Shown here in pieces: positions 42,801-54,800 of a DNA stretch of 64,000 bases; position 1 is the first letter of the stretch; every line of letters starts with the position of its first letter. The notes beneath the pieces were generated by a model. That model did no database searches, was not told the DNA's origin, and worked only from the letters and a program-made list of their open reading frames with translations. The position numbers and the translations under genes were made by a program. Origin of the DNA: Trogon surrucura (lineage: Eukaryota; Chordata; Aves; Trogoniformes; Trogonidae); assembly GCA_020746105.1 (NCBI GenBank), contig CM036631.1, positions 14,853,058-14,917,057 of the forward strand, given 5' to 3'.

Positions 42801-45800
42801 AAACATGATGGTGATGCCCTTCTGAGTGATTCTGGAGGCAGGAGACATTGATAATTGATTGTTTTAATAAAGCTTCTGCCTTATGACTATAAAGTTCTAA
42901 AGCCTAATTGTAGAGGTCTCTCCTTCACAGGTACCTGTGCCAGCCTTGAGCCTTGACTCACCTGAGTAAACGAGCGTTACTGCAGCGTTGTCATGGCACA
43001 GGTTTTTGCTGCATTTAAGACCCGACTTTAAAAGAACAGTTACATCATTCTATACGCCAGACCTCCGTAGCTGATTTAAAATGTAGAACATTGTGCTGAG
43101 GAGTTATGAGGGTGATTTACTCTGAAATGCAGATTTCCAGGAAAGATCTTTTTTTAAGGCTTTTCTAAAAAGGGATATGGTGTAACGCTTTGATATTTGA
43201 TGAAATGCAGAAAGTTCTGGTACCACCTAGAGAAAACAACATGCTTAAAGCCTTACCTAACCTCAGTTGATAAAACAAACAAGGGATCATGTAAAACCAC
43301 ATAAACCCTAGAATTTTCAGAGCTTCATGTCTTCCATAAATAAAATGGGTAATGGGAAGAAGAGAGGGAGGTGGGAGCCTTTTCTGTCACATTTAAAACT
43401 TACTTTGCGGCAGAACACCTGCAAGATGAACAAGAGAATGACTGTTTCAGTTAGGAAAATAAAGGAGCTTTTATATTGCTTATAAGTTACAGTAATGTCC
43501 TATTGTTGACATCTTCATTCTGTTACCTGGCAATTAGTTCAGCCAGGAAAAAAAACCCAAATACTGTAAAAGCCAAGTTATGGTTTCTAGACACCTTGTG
43601 TCCTCAAATTCATTCACCTGGGTCCAGCTTGTCCGATACTGGCATGAGGTGAGCAGTTTCTCATTCCTCAGAGCTCGGAGGAGCTGCTGAGGAGATGCTT
43701 GGCTGCAGCTGCAGGGCCAGTTCTGGGACCGGTGTTGCTGCACGAGGCGGGTGGGGGTGCTGAGTCCTGTTCTGGGGTCTTTCTGCCTCTGCTGGGCGTT
43801 ATATGCCTTTGAGCAACAGACTCAGGTGTTAGATTGAAGTGGCAAATGATAAGTTGCTCTGTCCGGCGTTCACTTCTGGCACTGGACAAGAAAAAAACAT
43901 TTTGGCTGTGTTCTGTAGCACCCCTCGAGGTGCTAGGCTGGAGCATCGATTCCAGGATCTGGAAGGGTGGCCTGGCACTGGGTTAGTGTAACACTAGCAA
44001 ACGCTCTCTGGAGGTGCTTTCAGGTGTGTAATTACATATCCTTGTGTCTTGGGTGAAGCCAGGGTGTGATGTAACTGTGCTCTGGCTTGCCGTGTTCAGC
44101 TGAGTTCGGGGCCGGGAGATTGGGAGCTGGGAAGTGTTTGGCATGGGGAGCTCTGTCGCGATGTGGATCTGCAAGTGAGGAGAAAGCGTAGAGAGGAGAC
44201 GCCTAATTTTGATTTATGCAGAAGAGCAGGGTCGCCCCCTATAAGAATGTCAGTGGAAAACTTCGCTGTAGTTGTGTTTGGCTGTAATCTAATATCAACC
44301 AAAACAGATCTGTAGCCATGTGGCTGAATACAAGGCCGTGTGTTTTTTTTTCTGGAACTAATCCTTATTTTAAATTCTGCATGAACACCGTCAAGGCTCT
44401 GTCTGTATCTTCCTCATGTTCATTTCTGTGCTTTGGAAGTACAAATCCAGAGCATAAAGGAGTCTTCACACCATACAGTTGTTGCTGTCAGACTCCTTTT
44501 TGGCACTTCCCTTGCCCAGGCTGAGTTGGTAGCATGGTGACAGTCCTGTAAAGCCTTCTCGAGTGAGTAGCAATTTCCAGGGGAGTTAGTTTCGACAGGA
44601 GGAGCCGCAGCAATGCATGTTTGTGAAGACACTTATCCTCAGGTTACTTGCTGCAGTGTTTTCTCTTACATACAGAACTGTGCAGAACTGCTGGCTGTGT
44701 CTGAACTTTCCAATTTTTTTTTAGTCAGCTGTTGGACATGAATATCAATCCAAACTTTCCAAGCATTGCTCACAAGTGGATTCGGTGAAAGGATTTGGTG
44801 GCAAGTTTGGAGTACAAACCGACAGGGTTGACCAGGTAAGCGATTTCATCTCGTGCTGAAGCTACTCACAGCAGTCGAGTTCCCCATTTTGTACATACAG
44901 CTGAAAAATTCCAATACCTTTACCTTAAAATGCTGACGTGGTCTGCTCTTCCTGCTGTGTTTGAACTTAGCAGTAAACTGACACTGACTGTTACGGAGAT
45001 AAATTCCCATTTAAAGCGAAATACAAAAGAGCCCTTATGGGAAATTGAGATGAGTTGAAAAGAAGAGTGAAAAGAGATGTTAAAATATGCCTTTTAGCCA
45101 GCGTGTGTTCTTTGATGAGATAAAAATCAGCGTGAATGCTACAGAGGGAAAGATTTGGGGATGGTTTTTCCTGTATCATATCCTGAGCTACTGGGCAGGA
45201 TAACTGGCGTCCCGTTGCAAGACTGTGTAACGACCCCTGCATGGAAATGCTGAATTCCTCTTGTACCAAGTTGCTGAAACTGGCAAACCTAGAGTGTGCT
45301 CCTAGTACGGTTTGCTTCAACAAGGTGTGGCAAAAGGCCTTGCCATGAATACTTGTACTAAATTATCATGTAAATGATGATGGCCTGTACATTAAGTAGG
45401 TATTTATGCTCCTAATCGAAAAGGTCAGAGGAAGAAAGACGCGTGAGCTTTCTCTGGTGTTTGTCCATTGAAATGCATCCAGCTTTGCTGATATCTCTTT
45501 GTCACACGTGCAATTTTATTTCTCTTCCAGTCGGCTGTCGGGTTTGAATATCAGGGGAAAACTGAGAAGCATGCCTCCCAAAAAGGTAAAGTGGCGAGGG
45601 GGTCGCTTCTGTAGACACGTTTATTATCAATAATAGACCAGATCTCTGTTCTTCTACTGTTCGTACAAGACCCGGTGTAGTGAGGCTTCCACATGACATT
45701 CTCAATGAATCAAGTGTTGAAGGACCTGGGTGGAAGAGAAGATGAAAAAATAAATTTCAAACCAATTTCATGAGTTGATGAGGGTTTCAGACAAGGCATT

Positions 45801-48800
45801 AGCGTGTTATTGGTAGTCTTACTTTGCTTTTAGAAGTGAGGTTGGAGAACATTTCAGACTGGGAGTTGTTCTTTGCTGTATTGCACCCTGTTGGAAATAC
45901 GGAGCAGATTTAAGAGGAACCATCATCAGTTATAGGCCTGTCGCCTATCTTGTTTTCTGTGTTTAAAATTAAGCTTGATTTTGTGTGCTAAAGGGTAGGA
46001 TTTCAGTTTTGAAATAACTTAATTTCTCCCTGCATCGCTGGGATATGATGTTTCCATTAAAATCTTCTTCATTTCGTTTTTGCTGTGCTTTACCCTCAAT
46101 GCAGACTACTCGAGTGGCTTTGGTGGAAAATATGGAGTCCAGGCTGACAGAGTGGACAAGAGCGCAGTGGGGTTTGATTACCAGGGTAAAACTGAGAAGC
46201 ACGAGTCGCAGAAGGGTGAGTAGGCACATGTTGGTGGGTTCTTACTCTCAGGGAGTAAGCATTCATGATAGGCAGTGTTGTAAAATATTCATTTTTTACA
46301 TCTGTTGCGCTCCGAACCTGCTGGAAGTTAACACCGAGCAAAATGTATCCTGCTGAGAATTTTTGACTTCTGAAAAAGAAACCTAAATTGTAGGTTCTGA
46401 GTGGGTTTAAGGGGTGATCCAACTGCCACTGCTGTGGAAGCAGGGCACATAGGCTTGCCTGGAGGTTTTTTGCACCTTCTCTTGAAAAGCTGCAGATTAA
46501 AGTACCGAGACTGTAAGCAGTTTACTCACCACGGAGAAGCGTTTCTAACAGAGTCATCTGTTTGTAGATTAAAACATTTGTCAGAGTTAATAGTGCTCAG
46601 AGTTAATATTGTGTTGCTAATCAGGTTGCCAGGCATATCTGATCAAAAATCGACCATTTGATTGAAAAATTTGAGCGTTCTTACCATCTGTTTTCTGTTT
46701 ATCTCGAAGAGGTGTTTGCACTCTAGAAATGCTGAAGGGAAGGGGGTGTTTGCTTAAAAGCATCCAGGCTGTTGCCGACACGGGTTTTGAAGTTCACTTT
46801 GCTCCAAGTGTCTTGAGAATTTTATCAAAGAGTCAAGTAGCACAATTGCTGATGCTGCCCAGCAATTGAACTACATGTGATGCTATTTTATTTTCCATCC
46901 TGAGAGAATGTATTTTTGAGGGATTTATGGCTACAGTGTCTGGAATAAAGATTAGTTGGGGATGTCAGTGCTTCTTTTCATACGAGGTGTAATGTTGGCA
47001 GGTCTGGTTATCGCGCTATTTCAAGGCAATATTTTGTTATCAAACGCTTATAAGTAAAATTCTTCGCTCTTATCTCTAGATTATTCCAAGGGCTTTGGTG
47101 GTAAATACGGTGTCGACAAGGACAAAGTGGACAAAAGCGCTGTTGGCTTTGAATACCAAGGCAAAACGGAAAAACATGAATCACAGAAAGGTTTTTATTA
47201 TCTTATTTAAAAATGCTATTTCAGATCAGTCAGCCTTTTAAAACTGAAGAATAGTTTGTTTGGGGGCCGTTTTGGTGGTAGATGTGTCTGCCCTCTGCAC
47301 GTGCAGGTTTTTGTTTCCTTTTCATGAGAAGGAAGGCGCTGTAAACCGTCCCTAACTTTCACAGTCTGATTTCCAAGGGACCTTATGTCCTTATGGTTAC
47401 TATTGAAATGCACGTGCAGTTGCACAGGTCTGTGCCAGAGGCAATAACAAGTCCTTCAATATTTATATATCTGCATTTCTCACAAATATGTGTGTGTGTT
47501 ATATGTCTTTAGGGAGAAAGGGCTTTAAATCTTTGAATATTATTGAGTGTGGATGCTGTAACCTTCGCTGGATTTGTGGTGCATCCTTGCATTGTGATCC
47601 TAGAGTTAGGGGGTGGGTTTCCTTCCCATCTGCTGAGGTAGTGTAGCAGAAGGTAAAAAAAAACCAAAGTGGAAGATAGTATCGTTAATGGGACGGTTTA
47701 CCCATAACGTGTTGCTGGGTTTTTTTTGTTAAATACTGTTTACAGTCATAAGCTGGAATAATGTTTTCTGAAACTTCACGCACACAGATTATGTCAAGGG
47801 GTTTGGAGGCAAGTTCGGTGTGCAGACAGACAGGCAAGACAAATGCGCGCTTGGCTGGGATCACCAGGAGAAAGTGCAGCTGCACGAATCCCAGAAAGGT
47901 ATCGCAGTTCCCAATCCTTTCCATCCTTTCTGACTTCCCTTGTTTGGACTTTTTTTTCCCGTGTGAACTCCCCTCCCCTGACATCTTTGGCCACAGCCTC
48001 ACGGTAGCTGACGTGAGTCTCGTGTTTTTGTGTTTGGATGGTTGCCGTGTGTTGGTTGTACTGGTGTGTGCAGAGCAGGTTTAACACCTCTCGTTCCGTG
48101 TCCCTGAAAGTTCAGACTTACCACTAAGTTCTTGCTGGAGAAGCTTTATGAGTCTGCAGGTAGCCTGAATGTATTTTTTTTTCCTTTTTCAGTTGAGTTG
48201 TGCAAAATAACAATTGCTCCCCAGCCCTTTGCCTGACACCGCTCTTAACTTAAAGAAATTAAATGATTTTTTTGCTTTTTTTTAAAATGAAAGAAATTAA
48301 AATATTGTTCTGTTGGATGCTCCAGCAGATTCGTTGTGTTGTAAGCCCTTCTTTTTTTTTTGTCCCTTCATTTTATACCGTATATTAAAGTGGCTGTTCC
48401 AAGGCAGCAGTGGTCATAGGTCCCAGCTGAGAGCTTTTTTCACTTAAGCTGTGTGGCAGCAGGAATATTTCTTCTTCCTTTAAAAAATGCTGTGAAGGAA
48501 TATCTGGAGCATCGTCACTGTGGACTTGATCTTAACGCTTTTTTCAAAGTGAAATCTCTAGCGTACAAATGTTAACCGCGCTGATGAAGGAAGCTCATTT
48601 TATTCCTTTGTGTCCTTCTGTATGTTGTTCTGTTTTGGTGAACTTACTGGGTGTGTGGTTTTGGTCGTAGTCGATCCAACGCAAGTGCATTATGCAGCAC
48701 GTATGGAAAATGTCGAGAAGTGCTTTTTTTCTGTGACTTCAGAATGGTGTTCTTATGTCTGATGAATCACGTTGACCTCTTCCTAATCTAAAGCAGAAAC

Positions 48801-51800
48801 TTCAATTGAATTTACTCTTAACAAAAGTGCATTGAGATTTTTTTTCCCACCATCCAAAATTATTTGTGACGGAAAATGTGGCAAAAAATGATTTTAAGTG
48901 TCTCTGACTAAACTTCTTTATTTTCCTCCCCGCGTTTTAATCTATTACATGTGGCTTTTTCAGACTATAAGAGTGGTTTCGGAGGGAAATTTGGTGTACA
49001 GACAGAAAGGCAGGACCCATCTGCTGTGGGGTTTGATTACAAGGAGAAACTAGCCAAGCATGAATCTCAACAAGGCACCGTTTCCACTTGTTACTCTCTT
49101 AACAGTGCAACCACTTCTCGCACAGTCTTAAATAGTTGTCTGAGTAGATCGATGCTAGTGATGTGCAGACACTTTTCTTGCGCTTCTATTCCTACGTGAT
49201 CCAGCAAAGTTCTTCCGTTTGATTCTTAAAACCTTACGTAAAGCACACGTGTATAGAGGGAACAGCTATCCCGTGTTTAGTTGTCAGCTCCCCAGCGTTA
49301 TGCATTTAGTTAATATTAGTTATTTTTATTATTATTTTATTATTATTAGTGTGATGCTAATGCCAGTTTTAGAGTCGAAACGTAAGTAAATTTTCAGATA
49401 AGGACCATGCATGTAACCATTAACAAGCAATCGGTTATGGCAAGATCATTTGGAAAAAAAAAAATGTAGCCTTTGAAATAAGAAGTAGGGAATGTTTGTG
49501 GCTCTTGGGTGAGCAAATACTGTTATAATGCTCTCTTTATTCGTTGTGAAATAGTTGGGGTACAAACCATGAATTCCTGGTTTTCCGTTATCTTAAAGTG
49601 AGAAGTCTGGATCAGGAAAATGTAAGTGTAGTATATTTGTTCTGGCTGAAAATACATACAAAGCTGAAGAAAATGAGGTTGTTCATTATGACGGCCAATA
49701 TTTTCCTGTGCTACCATGACACAAAATTTAAACTTTGAGAGCGCGAGGTTCGCCTTAGGAGAGCCCAAGTACAGACACTAAGATAGCTGGTGAGGGGACC
49801 CGAGTGGTTTTGGGGCTGAGAGGAGAAGGAGTAACTGTATTTCAGGGACGTATAGGAAAGCCTGTCCATCCACAGAGTCCAAGGGCACGTTCCTACAGCT
49901 CCCTGCCACCAGAAAGAGGTGTTTTTCCAGCCACACGCTCTTGCTGCTTCCGTTGTGCTGGCTCTGGCGCTCGCCAGCCATTTCCCTGAGTGCAGCTCCC
50001 TAGAAGGAGCAGAAAGCCGCTCTTCTTAGCTTTGCTTGTTGTTTTCCTTCGTAACGCTGCTAGTGAGTTAAACTGATTTTGGAGTCTAGTGAAGTGCCAG
50101 AGTCAGCATCAGGGGAGAGAAAGAGCGTGCGGCTCAGGGGCGATACGGAATAGCACGGCCGCCCCGTTTCTGGGCTGGGGAGTTGTTGCAGGCTCGTGCT
50201 GTCTTGTGGAATTGCCCCTTCCCACATGGAGAGCAGGAGTTATTGCCAGTGAATTTAACGTTCGTCAGTTGGGTATCAGGACCAAATCCACCGGAATGAG
50301 AAATTTGTTGGGTCTTCCTGCCACTCATAGAATTTACCAAGTAAAAAGGAAAAAAACCCCACGCTAAACACCTCTGTGGTCACTGAAGACTGGATATGGC
50401 TCCTTTGAGCAAAGCAAAATGCCTTAGGTTCTATGATTACTGCAGAGGGCTAGGAATTGGTGCTGCGAAAGGCTGTGTTACAGAAGTGATGCATTAGAAG
50501 GGCTCATTGCTTATTCCTCGCTTGAACCTTATCAATCCTCAGCTTAATGTTTCCTCAAAGAGTGCATGTGGCCCACAATCTTATCACCTGCGGGTGTACC
50601 TGAAGGCTCTTGCAGTGACGTATCCCTTCTGCATCAAAAACCAAGTTGCATTTTCTTTGGCGGCTGTCGCTGTCCCTCTGCATGCGGCTGAGATGGCTCC
50701 TTGCGTTTGATGTGGCTGTTTGCTTTTGGCAGAAAGGCGGGAGGGATGACAAACTCCCTGCTCTGACCTTTTTGTCCTGCTTTTGTAGATTATTCGAAAG
50801 GATTTGGTGGGAAGTATGGTGTACAGAAAGATCGGATGGATAAGGTAAGTTGCTTGAAAGAGCCGTGACTTAGGTAGTTGGTAGGGGTACAGAATAGGCT
50901 GGTTAGGTCTGTAGTGTTCAGCTCTTTATTTCTGGATATTTCTCCAGGCTGGCAGTAGAATTCTGTGCTTTTCTGAATCTTTAAAAAGCAAGTTTCTGTG
51001 CACACAGCTGATACCAGTTTATAAAGACCTGTATGTGTGTACATACGTGTAGCGTAGTTAAGTAGGGAAAACCGAAACGTTGAAAGAAGAGCAAAATCTA
51101 TGCAAAAGAATGAAAAAATCCCCAATTTCAGTCACATCTTCTAACAAGCAGCTTCGATCTTGAGGATGTTCTTTTAGTGGACCAGTTAAATGTGTCTGAT
51201 ACCTACCAGCTTGGCCCACTTCATTATCAGGGACCTTCTCTGAAGAAGAATTTGTTTTAATGTTCTGTAACAGTGAAAGATACGGCAGCTAATACCCCCC
51301 TTCTACCTCTCGATTTTTAAATTAAAAAAGCTAGATGAAAAAATCCTCGCTGAGATGTATCTACTGAATAAATTTACTCTCAGCTTTTTGTAGAACATTT
51401 AAAAATGAGAAAAGTAGCGGAGCTTGAAAACCTGTAGGATTATTTCACTTGTGGCTTGAGGACTCAAGACCAATCATTTAAAAAAACTCTCATATTTTGA
51501 ATACAAAGTACTCCGTATGTTTTAACAATATCTCCTTCTTTAAGGGAGCTGGAGTATTCTGTAGGTTGACTTAGAGAACGAGTTATTCCATTTATCAAGT
51601 TTTGATTCTTCCTGATTTTGTTGTAGTGTTATGAAGAAAAAGCAGTAGGGGCAGTGTCACAATAAAATGTCAGGGATTAAAACTGTCAGAACGTCTCCAC
51701 AGATTTGTGGTTTTTAAATGTACTCTTTTTCTCTCCTTACTAACAGAACGCAGCAACTTTTGAAGATATTGAGAAACCAGCATCAACTTATCAGAAGACC

Positions 51801-54800
51801 AAGCCAGTAGAAGCTGGTAAGGCATTGGCCCCAAATGCATTCTTTGGAAATGATAGTGTTCAAAAGCCCAGGATATTACTGTTGACGTAGCAGTACTGAG
51901 TAAGAATCATCTAGAGGGAACTGTTGTATTTGCAGGTCTCTACCAACCTCAACTACTCTCTCCCTCCTCCATTTAGAGGTTTTTTTGGTTTGGTAGGTTT
52001 TATTTGGATGGTTGGGCTTTTTTTCCTTTTTTTTCTTCGGAGTTGAGGAAAGGAGAATAAAAAGCATCAGAATGGAGAAGAGACTCAGTAGGGGAGCAGG
52101 GCCATGGAGACCACACCATGAGAGAGAGGAAGGAGAAGCATTGCAGAGGTTTTGATATAAATGTGGCACACAGGAGATTTGGGGTTGGAAGGGGAGCGGG
52201 AGGAAGGAATAGAAGGGTTTTCCTGAATGGGCTGTGAGCTCAGAGAGCAGTAAAGCAGAAAAACGTTCAGTCAGAAGTTTGTACCAGCCTACCTTTGCAC
52301 AGAACCTATTTGACTTCAGGTTTTTTTAAATGTTGCAGTTGCTAATAAAACAAAGAGCATCCGAGCGAACTTTGAAAACCTCGCCAAGGAAAAAGAGCAG
52401 GAAGACCGAAGGAAGGCAGAAGCTGAGAGAGCACAAAGAATGGCCAGGGAGAAGGAAGAACAGGAAGAGGCTCGAAGGAAACTGGAGGTCAGTGAGATTC
52501 AAATCCTGTTTGAGCAGCCTGCCTGGTGTGTTTCAGTGCAGTGCTGGGAGGAAAGAAGAATCTTCTAAGAAAAGATACTTTCCTTCTTTCCAGCCAGGCC
52601 TTAAAAAAAGCTCTGTGTGTATATGCCTGTGTTTGTACCTGTGTGTTACCTGTTTGCGATTTGCACCGTGTCTATATCAGGCATCAGAGGGATAGGGTAA
52701 CACTTAACAGTATAAAGAGCTTTTTATTTAACCTGTCCCAAAATACATATGCTAGTCTCGAGCACTTTTTCCTGGTGAAAAAATATATAGTACTCAGATG
52801 CACAGGAAAAAGGGTCTTCTCATCTTGTTTTCATCATTTCCACTTGCTATGCTGAAGAGACCCTCCCAGAAGAGAATGCTTGTCTGGGACCCTTGCGACT
52901 GCTTTTCCTGGCTGACTCTGGGGCAATTTTTCTATTTCCTTCCTCCTTCTCTCTCTCTTTCTCCTCCTTTGTTTTTATTTTCCACCAAAACTATCTTTCA
53001 ATGCCAGAGCCATTGTATACCACCAGCTGTGGACTGCACTAAAAAAATCTTGCGTAAATCTTGTCTCAGCATCCTCTGTGAGACATCTGGCATCCAGGAC
53101 AGACTGTCAGATGGTTTCTCAGATCTGTTCGGTCCTGCCTGACAACGAGTGGGGCAGACCCAACGGCTGGTTTCTCAGATGTGGTAGATGCTTCCCCTTA
53201 GCAGGATGCTGCTACAGGGTGTCAGGGTGGTAAAAAACTTGACTCGTTATCAAAGAGCAATTGCCAGCTCTCAGAGGCTAAGAGTTCTCTTGTTTTATCC
53301 TTAACTCACTGCTTCACCTCTTAGACAAATTCCTCATGAAAGTGTCTCTCTCCCAGAGCATGTGGTAGCTGATACCTCGTACTGATCTTTTCTACGCTTT
53401 GTGTATGTATTTTGCTCTGCACTTTTGCTACAAGCAGGTTGATGTTCCTCACGATGCAAGGAAGCACTTCATAGAGTGGCAGCTTTGTCTCCAGGGGCAT
53501 GGTCTTTATTTTCCTACTATTTTAACAAGTAGAGGTATCCGTACGTTGTAAAACATGCGATGTCGTTGCGCCACAGCTGCATTTCCACAGGGAGCTGCCG
53601 CTGCGGGCCAGTGCTCTGGAGATCTGGTCCATTTGGAGGGCAGAGCTTTTCTGTTTTGCTTCTGAGTGATGATGGTATAGTAATGGTTTGGGAGAGATCC
53701 CTGGTCCCTTAGAGGCAGCAGTTGCCCCTAAGTGAGAGGTGTGACGAGAGCAGGACTCTGAAGTTCACATGTCAGTCCCTCATCTCTGAGAGGTAAACGG
53801 TCTTGCAGTCCTCAGCGAGAAGTTGGAAATCTGCTCTGGTGGCCACGTGAATTTTTCAGGAAGTTGTACGCCTGACACAGAAAGCATTGATGCTTCTTTT
53901 TCCAGAAAGGTTAGTGCCCACGCTTGGTCTTGGGTACAACCCTGGGGTTGGCCAAATGGATTGGTGCACGCATTTCTCCGGGTACCTCTGCTGCCAAGCG
54001 CTGTGCTTAGGCTAAGGGAGGAAGGACATCATCCTGGTGATTCTTGCTGTCCATCTCACCTCAATCTTGCAACAATCCACTTCATGCTACAGCTGCTGAA
54101 GGACTCTCTGTTAGGCTATTCCTATTTCAACCCAGTTGGAGCTATTTTTCTAGACACAGGTTTGTACCCTGAGCTGAGTGGGAGAAGAAGTTCAGGTTCT
54201 CCATTGGCTTTCTTGTCAGTCCTTTTGTGTGATCATATGCTCATAAGTAAAATCTGGGGATAGAGGGTGGTGAATTTGGGCTTTTGTTACCCATTTCAGC
54301 TTTTCATTGAGGTTTCTTCCTGCTGAGGAAACAGTTCTCCAGAAGGTTTAAAATGTACTAACACAGGTTATGAACTGTTATGTCTTTTTTTTTGTCTTTA
54401 TTCCTTTCTGTCTCAGAGACTTCTTTCTTTCTTCACTGTTATTTTTGCTGTAAGTGTGGGTTAAATTCAAGCCGTTACGCTCAATTTTTCTTGTGCTTCA
54501 CCAAAGATTCTGTTGCCTGGACACACGTGAATTTTTTCTTCAAATGCTGGTATTTAAACTTCACCATAACCAGCTGATTAATGTTCTTCCAGACTGAACA
54601 TCTCTGTGGTTAATTGTGTGATTCTGCAGACGCTGAGGGAGGGAGGATGAAGTTAAGGGGAAACTGAAATGGCACTGGCTGCGCTGCCCCTCGCTCACAC
54701 GCGGAGCATGGAAAGGGGAGGGATGTAAGCCCACCCCAGTCTCAGATGCTGGAAAGGAGTGGGGACAGTTTTTGACTGAACTTTGATTTCTTGAAGTGAA

